Assembly (NCBI GenBank): GCA_030638685.1
Contig: DAOWED010000181.1
Span: 1-32,660, forward strand
Length of the DNA: 32,660 nt
Origin: Candidatus Heimdallarchaeota archaeon
GTDB taxonomy: Archaea; Asgardarchaeota; Heimdallarchaeia; Heimdallarchaeales; DAOWED01
Direction of reading: 5' to 3'
Shown: positions 1 through 10,076 of the stretch, piece after piece
How positions within the stretch are numbered: position 1 is the stretch's first letter
Layout of the letters: the number at the start of each line of letters is the position of its first letter
The notes under the pieces: model-generated
Databases searched by the model: none
What the model saw: only the letters and a program-made list of their open reading frames with translations
Told to the model about the DNA's origin: nothing
Made by a program: the position numbers and the translations under genes

Positions 1-87
1 CTTTCGGGGTTCGATTTGAAGAATGGAATCAAAATAATCTACGATGCTCGAAATGGTTTCACGAATCTGAGAAAACTTTTGTTGCAT
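1..87 (-). CDS. Possible 5' end of a CDS running off the left edge (MQQKFSQIRETISSIVDYFDSILQIEPRK...)
   Basis: Open minus-strand frame from ATG at 87 to the window edge; coiled-coil-like composition; divergent from the next ORF. Only 29 codons are visible. Confidence 0.3.
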   Translation of the reverse strand, partial: MQQKFSQIRETISSIVDYFDSILQIEPRK

Positions 88-177
88 CTCCTTTAATTTA
101 TTCTGAGTCCCAGAATCGAGCTGCTTTAAATTAATTAATGCTTGAAAATATCAATGTATGAAGATCCGGTGTGAGAA

Positions 178-654
178 ATGTCCAGAAAAAAACCAACTGA
201 AGAAATTGTTCCCCCACCTCTATCGCTTGAGGAACTAGAAGAAAAATTTCCAGCTTTAGCAACTGAGATGAAGGATGGAAAAGATCAAATGATTCCGTTA
301 CAAACAGAAAAGCCAGAAGATTTGAAGTCTGTTAAAGTTTCAAAAGAAAAGGCTCCAGCGGTAGAAAAACCACCCACAAAAAAAGAAGAAGTTCAACACC
401 AAGAGTATACATTGAGTGGTTATGTACCAAAAGCTGAAGATTTTATTCAACGTTGTTCAACCGTGGAGGAAGCAGAAGAGATTATCTCTTACCTTGAAAA
501 AAAAGAAGAATTGGATGCAGAACAAGCGAAAGCTCTTCGAGAAAAGCTTAAGGATGAAGGGTTATCTTCATTCGGGGATGCTAAAACCACAGGCCATTAT
601 GAGAGAATAACAAGTAGAGCTCATAAAAGAACAATCTTCAAGCCTAAAAAGTAA
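178..654 (+). CDS. Conserved archaeal hypothetical protein, DUF2095-like
   Basis: ORF track; N-terminal 'LEELEEKFPALATEM' and C-terminal 'DFIQRCSTVEEAEEIISYLEKKEEL..EQAKALREKLKDEGLSSFG' resemble the archaeal DUF2095 pattern as I recall it. Confidence 0.7.
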   Translation: MSRKKPTEEIVPPPLSLEELEEKFPALATEMKDGKDQMIPLQTEKPEDLKSVKVSKEKAPAVEKPPTKKEEVQHQEYTLSGYVPKAEDFIQRCSTVEEAEEIISYLEKKEELDAEQAKALREKLKDEGLSSFGDAKTTGHYERITSRAHKRTIFKPKK

Positions 655-690
655 AAGAAAAATAATTTTTCTGAACTCAAGTGAATTTTC

Positions 691-2322
691 TTATTCTGTT
701 TTTTCTTCCCTTGAGGTAATTTTTAGCTGAAACTTTGAGTAATCTTCAATGATGTGTTCTTTGTTAACGCCCATCTTAATACGATCCCATGGAAATTTTT
801 TATCAAGTGGATACTTATCAGGTAGAAGGTTATTATAATCCAAGCCATGCTTCTTTACAGCTGCTCTCCAAGCACCTAAGCCACCACCTTTTTCAGCAGC
901 AGAAACAAGTACAGGAGCTAGCTCTGTTCCAGCTAAGGAGGCAAAAGACTGAATATATGCCCATCTTTCATCAAAAATTTCATGACGAATTCCTTTAATT
1001 TCTCGAAGCATCTTTTCAAGTTTTTTCTTCTTTTTTCTAATCCCCGGAAGAGTCCAGAAGGGACCATATTGAAAAGAGGTATGTGGTTTTGGAATGAAGG
1101 GGTTGATACCAACAGTTAATCTTCCTCCAACAATTATTTTCTTGATTTCTTTCACGAAATCAACTATTTCAAGGAGAGATTCGTCTGTTTCCTCAGGAAG
1201 ACCATAGATAAAATAAAGCTTGAAAAGATGCATTCCATTCTCTTTTGCTAGTTTAATTGCAGAAAGAATATGCTGATTTGAGAGTTTTTTGTGAACTAAC
1301 TCTCGAGAATCATCACTCCCTGTTTCTGGAGCCAAAGTTAAAGTTCTTGCTCCTCCTCTTTTAATCAACTTAATTAATCTAGGAGTAACTGATTCAGCTC
1401 TTAATGAAGGAATAGTTACCTTTAGACCTTTTTCAACAATATACTCCACTAAATCTTCGAATTGAGGGTGAGAAGAAACGGCAGAGCCAAAAAGTGCTAT
1501 TTTGTCATAGAATCCTTGCTCAAATGCAGTATCAACTAATTTTGTTAACAAGGCAAAGCTTCTGTTACGAATTCGAGGTCTCATATGACCAAGTAAACAA
1601 AATCTGCACCTTGAAATACAACCTCTGTTGACTTCTACTAGAAAAGCTGAGCCAAAAATGGGATGAAACTTCTTGTCCGAAGAACTCACATCAGCAATTG
1701 TTTGATGGGTGGGAAAGAATGATTTATCCCACTCTCCATGGACAACATTGCACATTGTTATTTTTTCGTCCTTGTTTTCGGAAAGAGAAGTGACTTTTTC
1801 ACCAGAAACGAATCCTTCAACCTTTGCAAGAGCCTCAATTTTTTCCTTTTTAGAAGGTCTTGAAAGGGCTTTGATGAACTCCTGCTCTACCGGCTCAAGG
1901 TCTCCTATGAAAAAGAAATCAACAATGCTAGCAAGAGGGAAAGGATTTGAAGTTACTGTTGGTCCTCCAACGATAATTAAAGGATCTTCTTTTTTTCTGT
2001 TGTCTCTGAAAGGATTGATCCCTCCATCAATCATTGTCCTTATCAACCCTACATGATTGAGTTCATATTGTATTGTACAAGCAATAACATCCAGATTTTT
2101 TAAAGGTAGTTTACTTTCAATTGTAATTGGGCCTGTTTCTCGAGGAAAAATTCTCTCTGCAACAATCTCTTCACTTGAATTAAGAAGCCCATAGAGATAG
2201 TGAATTGCAAGTGAAGCCATTCCAGCTTGATATGATCCTGGGAAAAGAATTCCAACAACTGTTTCTTGAGTAATATTCTTACGAATTACATTGTGCTCAA
2301 CAAGTCCTTCCATATGATTCAC
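691..2322 (-). CDS. Radical SAM protein (B12-binding-like N-terminus)
   Basis: 543 aa; CxxxCxxC motif in 'NRGCISRCRFCLLGHMRPR', followed by TIM-barrel-like 'TLAPETGSDDSRELVHKK' and 'LYFIYGLPEETDESL'. Confidence 0.85.
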   Translation of the reverse strand: MNHMEGLVEHNVIRKNITQETVVGILFPGSYQAGMASLAIHYLYGLLNSSEEIVAERIFPRETGPITIESKLPLKNLDVIACTIQYELNHVGLIRTMIDGGINPFRDNRKKEDPLIIVGGPTVTSNPFPLASIVDFFFIGDLEPVEQEFIKALSRPSKKEKIEALAKVEGFVSGEKVTSLSENKDEKITMCNVVHGEWDKSFFPTHQTIADVSSSDKKFHPIFGSAFLVEVNRGCISRCRFCLLGHMRPRIRNRSFALLTKLVDTAFEQGFYDKIALFGSAVSSHPQFEDLVEYIVEKGLKVTIPSLRAESVTPRLIKLIKRGGARTLTLAPETGSDDSRELVHKKLSNQHILSAIKLAKENGMHLFKLYFIYGLPEETDESLLEIVDFVKEIKKIIVGGRLTVGINPFIPKPHTSFQYGPFWTLPGIRKKKKKLEKMLREIKGIRHEIFDERWAYIQSFASLAGTELAPVLVSAAEKGGGLGAWRAAVKKHGLDYNNLLPDKYPLDKKFPWDRIKMGVNKEHIIEDYSKFQLKITSREEKTE

Positions 2323-2358
2323 TTTCGCTTCATTTTATAATTGCATTTGAAATTGCTT

Positions 2359-3585
2359 TTAGTCCATATCTTTCGTGACTAAAGCTTCTGAAGGGTAAAT
2401 ATGTTTACCACTTTTAATCTTGATTCCTGGCATAATTTGAGTATTAGTTGAAGTTTTAACACGATCTCCCATTATCACTCCAAGTTTTCTGAGTCCAGTA
2501 TTTTCTTTCTTACCAGAAATATTCACCCAGATGTTGCCATTATCATGCCTTAGATTGGCAGTTATTGTTCCTGCGCCTAGATTACATTTTCTTCCGATGA
2601 TACTATCTCCTACGTAAGAGAGGTGAGCAGCATGGGTTCCTTTGTAAAGAATGGTATTCTTGATTTCACAAGCATTCCCCACTTTAACTTCTTCATCAAA
2701 AAAGGAAAAGCTACGAATATAACAATTGGGACCAATATCGCAGTTAGCACCTATGTAAACTGGTCCTTCAATATATGCTCCACTTCTAATTCTTGTTCCT
2801 GCGCCAATTTGGACTTTCCCAAGAAGATGTGCTCCATCTTCAATTATTGCATCCTCGCTGATTTGATAGTCTTCAGCTTCTATGCTCATTATTTTTTTGT
2901 TAGCTTCAAGTAGTGCCCAAGGTCTTCCTACATCAAACCAGTATTGGTCAATTTTAACACATTGAGCTACTTGTTCTTGAATGAACCCTTCTATTGCATC
3001 AGTTAATTCCAATTCTCCTCGAGGAGAGGGAGTTAAATTATCAATAAATTGCCAGATAGTAGATGGGAATAAATATATTCCTGCATTAATTAGGGCGTTA
3101 TCAACTTCTTCTTGTGGCTTTTCTATAATTGCTGTAAGCTCCATCTGATCATTATGAAAGAGTGCGCCAAAATTAGTGATATTTTCTCCTTCAAAACCAG
3201 AGATGAATGCTTTCTCTTTCTCTTCTAAAGCAAGTTTATGCATTTTGTTTATTATTTCAGTGTCAAAAAGAAGATCACCATAAATGACAAAGAAAGGGCT
3301 TTCCTTGATAAACTCACTAGCTCTCTTAACTGCATGACCTGTTCCTTTTGGTTCTCCCTGGGGGATAAATTCTATATCTGGATATTTTAAACCAATTTCT
3401 TCTTCAATTAACTCGCTCTGGAAATCAACTATTATCCCAATATCTGAGACCCCTATCGCAAGTAGAGCGTCTATAGATCTCTCTAACGGGCTTTTTCCAG
3501 CAATTTTAAGAAGAGGCTTTGGAACATTATCTGTTAATGGTTTAAGTCGTTTTCCAATACCCGCAGCTAAGATTAATGCTTTCAT
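2359..3585 (-). CDS. Bifunctional sugar-1-phosphate nucleotidylyltransferase/acetyltransferase (GlmU-like)
   Basis: N-terminal 'MKALILAAGIGKRLKPLTDNVPKPLLKIAGKSPLE' signature plus a C-terminal left-handed beta-helix hexapeptide region. Confidence 0.9.
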   Translation of the reverse strand: MKALILAAGIGKRLKPLTDNVPKPLLKIAGKSPLERSIDALLAIGVSDIGIIVDFQSELIEEEIGLKYPDIEFIPQGEPKGTGHAVKRASEFIKESPFFVIYGDLLFDTEIINKMHKLALEEKEKAFISGFEGENITNFGALFHNDQMELTAIIEKPQEEVDNALINAGIYLFPSTIWQFIDNLTPSPRGELELTDAIEGFIQEQVAQCVKIDQYWFDVGRPWALLEANKKIMSIEAEDYQISEDAIIEDGAHLLGKVQIGAGTRIRSGAYIEGPVYIGANCDIGPNCYIRSFSFFDEEVKVGNACEIKNTILYKGTHAAHLSYVGDSIIGRKCNLGAGTITANLRHDNGNIWVNISGKKENTGLRKLGVIMGDRVKTSTNTQIMPGIKIKSGKHIYPSEALVTKDMD

Positions 3586-3784
3586 GAGATAATAATTTCC
3601 TTATTTCTTTTGAAGCTTTGTTTTTGAAAAATAAAGGCGAAGAATTAATAATTAAAAGCAATAACTCAACATAAGACCATATCAAACTAACAAATTTGGT
3701 CTAGTGAAACTAAATATCAAATAAAACTAGTTCATGAAGTTAATTATCATGAAACTAATTTTACAGAAAAAAAGGTGAATAAAA

Positions 3785-4852
3785 ATGAAACCCAATTTCA
3801 TTGGACTTATTTCAGAAAATCATCCAGAGAAAGGAATACTTGTTCATATCGGTTATAAGGCCGATATCAACCAAGAACTAGAATTAATGGGGTTAGGAAA
3901 TGGATTGAAGTGGGTAAGAAATAAATCCAAAAGAATGAAAGTGGGAGCATTTGTGGATATTAATACTGCAATTTATGTTATAACATTACCATTAGAAGAA
4001 AATTGTCAGTTTAGAGCTAGATCAAGTCAGAAAGATTCAAGAATAGATGACTGGGAAGATGCAGAAACACATCAACTTGAGTTTGAGAAAAAAACCAGAA
4101 GTGTTTCAGTATCAAAAACGCTCATTCCGCTCAGAGAACCTCCTTTATTGACGATAGCTGAATTATTTGTAATATGGGAACAACCAGACGTAGAAATACC
4201 CGGAGAACTGGCAGAGATTTACGCTTGTGATTTTTATGAGAAGTATGAGTATGTTAATGGTGTACGTCATACTCCTGAAGAATCAGATGAAACAGAAAAA
4301 GAGGGAAAAGAGCCCAAAATTGAGCAAATTATGTTTGCTTTTGATGCAACTATAAGAGCAAAGGATGGAGTAATCATTAAGGATGAATTTCAACGAATGC
4401 CTTCCGAGGCGTCAATCAAGCCTAAGCAGACTATAAAAATATTAGAAAACGCTGCAATTTCAGATTATGGAGCAGAAACACACCTTTTACTGTATCATGC
4501 ATTATTGTACCTAAAAACCCCATTCAACAAATATTCTCTTGATTTACTCAGTGAACTTACTCATGGATTAAGATTTTTAATAAGAAAAGAGCACAAAAGA
4601 TCTATATGGAATATTATACGCCCAGTTTCTGCCTTAATGCACAGAACCGCTTTGTTAATAGTATATCAAAAAGAAGGGGAGCTCCCTCTTGAATTTATCG
4701 AAGAACAAAGAGGGGAAATACTTGAAGAAGTCAAGATAGAGTTGAAAAAGCTAAGGGATAATCTTTACCAGTCATCTCGTCTTACACCTAACTCTCAAAT
4801 AACTAATGACTTTCTGGCCTACGATCTTGAACTATTAAGAGAAATAATCTAA
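3785..4852 (+). CDS. Hypothetical protein, 355 aa
   Basis: Long ORF; no family recognised. Confidence 0.7.
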   Translation: MKPNFIGLISENHPEKGILVHIGYKADINQELELMGLGNGLKWVRNKSKRMKVGAFVDINTAIYVITLPLEENCQFRARSSQKDSRIDDWEDAETHQLEFEKKTRSVSVSKTLIPLREPPLLTIAELFVIWEQPDVEIPGELAEIYACDFYEKYEYVNGVRHTPEESDETEKEGKEPKIEQIMFAFDATIRAKDGVIIKDEFQRMPSEASIKPKQTIKILENAAISDYGAETHLLLYHALLYLKTPFNKYSLDLLSELTHGLRFLIRKEHKRSIWNIIRPVSALMHRTALLIVYQKEGELPLEFIEEQRGEILEEVKIELKKLRDNLYQSSRLTPNSQITNDFLAYDLELLREII

Positions 4853-4885
4853 TAATATTCCTCAGAGAATCGTGTTCAAAGGCGA

Positions 4886-6934
4886 TTAGTTTTCAGTTGA
4901 TGGTTCTGAACCATCAAATTGTCTGTGGAACATTGAACTAGCATCTACAAGTTTTGAGTATAATTCAACATAGCAAGATGCTAATGCCGCATGACTGATA
5001 TCAGATTGAAAGCGGTTATGAATATTCTCTTCGGTTTCTTCATTTTTGATCAATCTATAGAAGAATCCAGAGAATTGTTTTACGAAAACAATTATTGCAA
5101 CTGGGAATATGAAAATGAATTTTATGATAATTGCGAAGAAGGTTTTCCAAGGATTAGTTGGAGGAGTAGGTTCTTCAGGGATCAAAGGCAAGGCAGGCAT
5201 TTTTTGTTCAACTGCAGGAACTTTTGGTTCAACGGCAGGAATTTGAGCAAGAATATCGTCACTTACTTGTAATTGATCTATCCCCAAGCCTTCAACAGTA
5301 ACTACTACAGTATCTTTTCCAAGCACTTTATTCTTGAGATAATGCATCTTTGAAACAAAAATAATAGGGGAATTGTTCAAGGCAACGAGAATTTCTCTCC
5401 ATCGCATCTTATGGTATTCAACAAATTCATGCCTCGAAGTAGAACCAGCCTTAAAACGAAATTCTTCATAAACAACCTGAAAGTAAAGCCCTATACCCCA
5501 GAAAAGAACAACAAAAGGAGTGACAATTGCAGTGAAGAAATTCTTAATCCTTGTCCAGAATCTTTGAGATGGAGTATCGAGTTTGTACTGATCTTCAATA
5601 AATTGACGTACTCCAAAGGCAAGTCCAGTTGAGATTTCGGCGAAATCTGCATCACTTAAGAGTTCATGATATTCTTGTTCTTTTTGGACAATACCTTTCA
5701 TAGCACCGGCAATTAGAATAGCGTTAACCATATCAACTGGGGCTTGTCTGTAATCAATTTTTACATTAATTAATCGTAAAATGTCTTCTGCATCATTTTT
5801 TGGTATACCCATGGTTTCAGCAAAATTCTTTATGGCTTTTTTACGTCTCCAGAACATAAGTGGAAATTCAAGCTGATAAAGACTTAGTGCGAATTCTCTG
5901 GCTAATTCTTCCTTAATTGTTTCAAAGTTTAAATCACCAAGACCACCCCCAGTTTGTTTAACTAGGTCTCGAATTTTAGATCTCATCTGGGAAGGAATTT
6001 GGCTTGTATCTCTTGCCAAAAGACTATTTACCGAAGATTGAATGTCATTAAGTTCATTTTTTATTTGGCTTGAAAAATCTTGGAGGGTTTCAGCATCAAT
6101 AGGGGGCATATCCAGTAACATGAAACCACTTTTCGTTGCTAAAAAGGGAATACTGAAGAGTTGTTCAAGTTTCCAATAAATAGAAGCACCTCTATAGGCT
6201 CCTTTTTTTAAGCAGTAATTTTTGCACCCGCTAAAATAAGTGTAAACCGGACCAAAGAGGGTGGCTAAAAGAGAAATGACAACCGTAAATGACGATAAAA
6301 CAAGAACAATAATCCATGGGTTTTCAGCAAAAAATTCATTTTCCATTAATAATGGACCCACACCTAATAAAACAAGTATAGCGAAGGAAAGCCCATAATC
6401 AACTGTTTGCCCGATGGCTTTTCTTGCGGCATAACCTTTAGCAACTTGATCTTGTTGATTTTTGAGTTCACCCAGTTCTTCGATTGCTTCCATAGCCGCA
6501 GACCTTTCTCCGGAAATGAAAATGTCGGATATAGCAATTAAGAGCATTCTATAAGCAGTAATAATTGGTAATAGTTTTCTTACTTTCTCAGGAAATATGG
6601 TGTCTGAAATAATAAGAACAAGACGAGCAAATATGGCAATGAAGAATATTAATGGTAAAAACATCAAAAAGAAAAAGTGAAGGGATCTAACAAAAGAAAG
6701 CTTCAAAATCATCAATGATAAAATAATATCAAGTCCACCGATAATTAGTAGGAAAACGATGAGTAAGTAATAAAAAGAAGCCAATAATTCAGTTGAGATT
6801 GAGTTTGTTACCCAAATAACTGAAAAGAGAATTGTAAGATTTAACAATAGTAAAGCCAACGCTCGAATGATTATTGATGCTCTGTTATCGGGTTCTTGAA
6901 GTTGTTCGGTTGGATATGTTTTATTGTTTGCCAT
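4886..6934 (-). CDS. Large multi-pass membrane protein of unknown function, 682 aa
   Basis: Long ORF with several hydrophobic segments (N-terminal cluster, central pair, C-terminal 'FFAIIIKFIFIFPVAIIVFV'). Confidence 0.75.
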   Translation of the reverse strand: MANNKTYPTEQLQEPDNRASIIIRALALLLLNLTILFSVIWVTNSISTELLASFYYLLIVFLLIIGGLDIILSLMILKLSFVRSLHFFFLMFLPLIFFIAIFARLVLIISDTIFPEKVRKLLPIITAYRMLLIAISDIFISGERSAAMEAIEELGELKNQQDQVAKGYAARKAIGQTVDYGLSFAILVLLGVGPLLMENEFFAENPWIIVLVLSSFTVVISLLATLFGPVYTYFSGCKNYCLKKGAYRGASIYWKLEQLFSIPFLATKSGFMLLDMPPIDAETLQDFSSQIKNELNDIQSSVNSLLARDTSQIPSQMRSKIRDLVKQTGGGLGDLNFETIKEELAREFALSLYQLEFPLMFWRRKKAIKNFAETMGIPKNDAEDILRLINVKIDYRQAPVDMVNAILIAGAMKGIVQKEQEYHELLSDADFAEISTGLAFGVRQFIEDQYKLDTPSQRFWTRIKNFFTAIVTPFVVLFWGIGLYFQVVYEEFRFKAGSTSRHEFVEYHKMRWREILVALNNSPIIFVSKMHYLKNKVLGKDTVVVTVEGLGIDQLQVSDDILAQIPAVEPKVPAVEQKMPALPLIPEEPTPPTNPWKTFFAIIIKFIFIFPVAIIVFVKQFSGFFYRLIKNEETEENIHNRFQSDISHAALASCYVELYSKLVDASSMFHRQFDGSEPSTEN

Positions 6935-7078
6935 ATTATTCCCTTTTATGAGTATAGACTTACTTTTTTTAAAATGTTCTTACTACCTTTAAAACAATAT
7001 CTGTAAGTAAACTGAAAGACGATTAAAGTAACGTAGAGGCGATTAAGGAGGCAATCTCTAGAAATGGTACGTTTGAAA

Positions 7079-7118
7079 AACTAAAAAAATCAAAAAAGGC
7101 TTCTTGAAAAATTCAAGA
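7079..7118 (-). terminator. Candidate transcription terminator of the rps24e-rps27ae operon
   Basis: Perfect inverted repeat TCTTGAA-AAA-TTCAAGA (7102-7118); on the minus strand it is followed by GCCTTTTTTGATTTTTTT, downstream of the rps27ae stop. Confidence 0.5.
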
Positions 7119-7159
7119 GAAAGAAAAAGGTAAATTAAAAACTGAAAGTGGAAAAAAGA

Positions 7160-7300
7160 TTATTTATACTCAACTTTGTGGCATTTGCCACAATAAAATC
7201 TGTCTCTATGTTCTGCCATATAAACGCCAGGTCCACATTTTTCACATTGCTTTAAGACTGGTTTTCCGTCTTTGTAATATTCATTTGGTTTTTTTCCCAT
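7160..7300 (-). CDS. rps27ae: 30S ribosomal protein S27ae (46 aa)
   Basis: Not in the ORF track because it is short. Hand translation: [46 protein letters not shown]; CxxC...CxxC zinc ribbon of S27ae; directly downstream of rps24e. Confidence 0.95.
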   Translation of the reverse strand: MGKKPNEYYKDGKPVLKQCEKCGPGVYMAEHRDRFYCGKCHKVEYK

Positions 7301-7310
7301 AATAATCACT

Positions 7311-7616
7311 TTATTTTTCTTCTTCAACCAGCTTATTTCTTTTAAGCATATAAGGTGGTTCTACTGCTTTCATTGCTTCTTCATTCTCATAAATATAAAC
7401 TAGAGCCTCTGATCTTGCACCACCAAATTGACCTTGAATTTCTCTGAGGATCATTGTGTCTTTTTCTTTGTTTAATAGCGCACATAATCTTGAAACAACA
7501 ACTTCTCTACTTGGGATGGCACTTCCGGGGTGCTCAATTGTGAATTTAATTTCTTTTCTGGATAGAAGCGTATTGTCATGCTCATCTGTTATCTTGATTT
7601 CCATGTATTTCCCCAA
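7311..7616 (-). CDS. rps24e: 30S ribosomal protein S24e
   Basis: '[36 protein letters not shown]' and '[24 protein letters not shown]' are S24e-like. The likely start is the internal Met of MEIKITD. Confidence 0.95.
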   Translation of the reverse strand: MGKYMEIKITDEHDNTLLSRKEIKFTIEHPGSAIPSREVVVSRLCALLNKEKDTMILREIQGQFGGARSEALVYIYENEEAMKAVEPPYMLKRNKLVEEEK

Positions 7617-7737
7617 TTCTCAAATAATTTGTGATTATTAAAAATGGATCGATCGTTCACAACCAGTTTTGAAACAGAATCATATTCATAAAAATGGCAA
7701 AATCGAGCAATTAATTAACAAATAGGTAGTTCTTTCA

Positions 7738-9030
7738 TTGATGACCGACGAGAAGGATTCCCAAGTAGAAACAAGTACAAAACCAGTAAAACGTAAACGT
7801 TCTGCTTACCAGCCCGAAATAAGTATAGGAACAATAGGCCAAGTAGATGATGGAAAATCAACACTAGTAGAGTCTTTTACTGGTCGTTTTCCAGACACTC
7901 ACTCCGAAGAGTTGGCAAGAGGAATTTCAATTCGTTTAGGTTATGCTTCTTGCGAGTTCAAATCATGTTCAAAATGTGAACCTCCAGGTAATTATACCAT
8001 GGAAAACAAATGCCCAAAATGTGGAGCTCGAACCAAACTCTTACGAAGAGTTTCTTTTGTAGACGCTCCCGGTCACGAAATTTTGATGGCTACAATGCTA
8101 ACTGGAGCTGCAATCATGGATGGAGCAATACTTGTTATTTCAGCAACGCATGATTGTCCACAACCTCAAACTAGAGAACACTTATCAGCTATCTCAGTTC
8201 TTGGAGTAAAAAATGTAGTAATAGCTCAGAATAAAATCGAACTAGTCTCACCTGAACGAGCTAAAGAAAATTATGAGCAAATTAAAGAGTTCATCAAAGG
8301 AACTATCGCAGAAGACGCCCCCATTATTCCTATAAGTGCAATGCATGGAGCAAATTTTGATTATCTTATTCAAGCAATCGAAGAAAGAATACTTACTCCC
8401 GAAAGAGATGCTACTCTCAGTCCTAGGATGGCTGTTGCTAGAAGTTTTGATGTAAATCGTCCTGGAACAGAACCCAATGATTTAGCAGGAGGCGTTTTAG
8501 GTGGATCAATTTCTCAAGGTCAATTTTCAGTAGGTGACAAAATCACTCTTCTTCCCGGTCTCAAAAGAAGACAAAAAGGCAAACTCGAATTTTTACCCGT
8601 TGAAACCGAGATAACAACTATCCAAATTGGTGATGGTCGAACTGTTGAAACAGCTGGACCTGGTGGCTTAGTTGCAATAGGCACAAAACTTGATCCTTCA
8701 ATGACACGTAGTGATTCCTTGGTTGGTTCTGTTATTTCTTTAGCAGATAAACCTAAAGTAATGAATAAATTTACTCTTAAGACTAATCTTCTTAAAAAAG
8801 TTGTAGGATTATCTACTCAAAGTACAGTATCCCCTCTCTACCAAAACGAAAACTTAATGCTTAATGTAGGCACCGCAACTACCATCGGCAATGTAACCGA
8901 TATTGGTTCAAAAGGGCTTGTTGAGTTTGTTTTAAGAGTTCCAGTAGCTTCTGACCCTGGGGCAAGAGTGGCTATTTCTAGAAGAATAGATAATAAACAT
9001 CGTTTGATTGGCTATGGAATTGTTCAGTAG
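7738..9030 (+). CDS. eif2g: Translation initiation factor aIF2 subunit gamma
   Basis: GTPase motifs (GQVDDGKST, DAPGH, NKIELV), 'DTHSEELARGISIRLGYA', zinc knuckle CxxC..CxxC, 'SFDVNRPGTEPNDLAGGVLGGSI'. Confidence 0.97.
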   Translation: MMTDEKDSQVETSTKPVKRKRSAYQPEISIGTIGQVDDGKSTLVESFTGRFPDTHSEELARGISIRLGYASCEFKSCSKCEPPGNYTMENKCPKCGARTKLLRRVSFVDAPGHEILMATMLTGAAIMDGAILVISATHDCPQPQTREHLSAISVLGVKNVVIAQNKIELVSPERAKENYEQIKEFIKGTIAEDAPIIPISAMHGANFDYLIQAIEERILTPERDATLSPRMAVARSFDVNRPGTEPNDLAGGVLGGSISQGQFSVGDKITLLPGLKRRQKGKLEFLPVETEITTIQIGDGRTVETAGPGGLVAIGTKLDPSMTRSDSLVGSVISLADKPKVMNKFTLKTNLLKKVVGLSTQSTVSPLYQNENLMLNVGTATTIGNVTDIGSKGLVEFVLRVPVASDPGARVAISRRIDNKHRLIGYGIVQ

Positions 9031-9038
9031 GTAACGAG

Positions 9039-9437
9039 GTGCTTATTTTTTCTGATCAAATTATTCTCTTTGATACTAATTTTTTACTTCCTTTTCCAAA
9101 AAACATTAATTTAGAGAAAGAGCTCGACAGAGTCTTTCCTGGCGGAAAAATAGTTATTCTTGATTTTATTCTAGATGAACTAATTGGATTAGCCAAAGAG
9201 AAAAGTTCAATTGGTCGTTCTGCAAAGCTAGGTCTTCAACTAGCTCAAAAGTGGACAAACATGGTTTCTGATGCAGAAGGCCCCACTGTTGATGATCGTT
9301 TAGTTGCTGCTGCACAAGATCTTAAGGCTATTATAGCCACTAATGATAAGGAACTGCGTAAAAAAGCTAAGCAAAAAGGTGTTCCTGTAATTTTCGTAAG
9401 GGGATATTCTCATTTTGAATTAGAAGGGCAAATTTAA
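9039..9437 (+). CDS. PIN-domain protein (FCF1/rRNA-processing type)
   Basis: 'ILFDTNFLLPF...ILDFILDEL...DDRLVAAAQDLKAIIATNDKELRKKAKQKGVPVIFVRG'; GTG start; immediately downstream of aIF2-gamma, a common archaeal arrangement. Confidence 0.88.
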   Translation: MLIFSDQIILFDTNFLLPFPKNINLEKELDRVFPGGKIVILDFILDELIGLAKEKSSIGRSAKLGLQLAQKWTNMVSDAEGPTVDDRLVAAAQDLKAIIATNDKELRKKAKQKGVPVIFVRGYSHFELEGQI

Positions 9438-9599
9438 ACAAAATCGGCAAAAAAGTTTCTCCTTCAAGAAAGGATTTCATTCTATGATGCCTTTTAATTA
9501 TTGAAAGTTTGAAAATTTGAAAATTTCAAGATAAACTAATCTCTATTAAAATACCTTACAAAAAGATGATTTTTCCCCCGGAAACTAAAGATTATAACA

Positions 9600-10049
9600 C
9601 TAAAGTGCCTCAATGATAGATTGATCACCGTATTCAACTATTTTTAAGTTGAGCTGAGCAGTATCTTCATTGATTGTGTTTCCACGCACCATTCTTCTTC
9701 TTCTGATACCTTTCGTACGAAGAACTTTGGTAATTCTTGTTTTATCTCTTCTTTCTTTGGTACCTCTTTTCCTTCTTGATCTATACCCTGTACTGGGTGT
9801 GATAAGGATCCTTTTTCTTAATCTACCTTCTACATCTCTTCTCATTGGAAAGCCATCAGCGTCAGAACCACCCGTTATTATCAATTTAAATCCGGGCATT
9901 CCTATACTATCTCCTTCAATAGTTTCTCCTATTTTCTTTCCGTAAAGAATCTTTGTATCTACTTCTTCAAGTATTTTTTTATGACATACGCCACGAGGTT
10001 TTTGCTCGGGATTTGCTATATTGAGAAAAATATTAACCATAATAATCAT
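9600..10049 (-). CDS. rps6e: 30S ribosomal protein S6e
   Basis: 'VNIFLNIANPEQ', 'GFKLIITGGSDADGFPMRRDVEGRLRKRILIT', 'RSRRKRGTKERRDKTRITKVLRTKG'. Confidence 0.95.
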   Translation of the reverse strand: MIIMVNIFLNIANPEQKPRGVCHKKILEEVDTKILYGKKIGETIEGDSIGMPGFKLIITGGSDADGFPMRRDVEGRLRKRILITPSTGYRSRRKRGTKERRDKTRITKVLRTKGIRRRRMVRGNTINEDTAQLNLKIVEYGDQSIIEAL

Positions 10050-10076
10050 CCATTTATTTTAACCAGATTTTTAGTT

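Noticed and set aside
416-610. 64-aa plus-strand ORF
   Set aside because: Out-of-frame overlap inside the DUF2095-like gene; Lys-rich shadow frame.
3720-3770. Imperfect inverted repeat AGTTCATGA...TCATGAAACT upstream of the 355-aa ORF
   Set aside because: Arms require an indel and the region is very AT-rich; too weak to claim as an operator.
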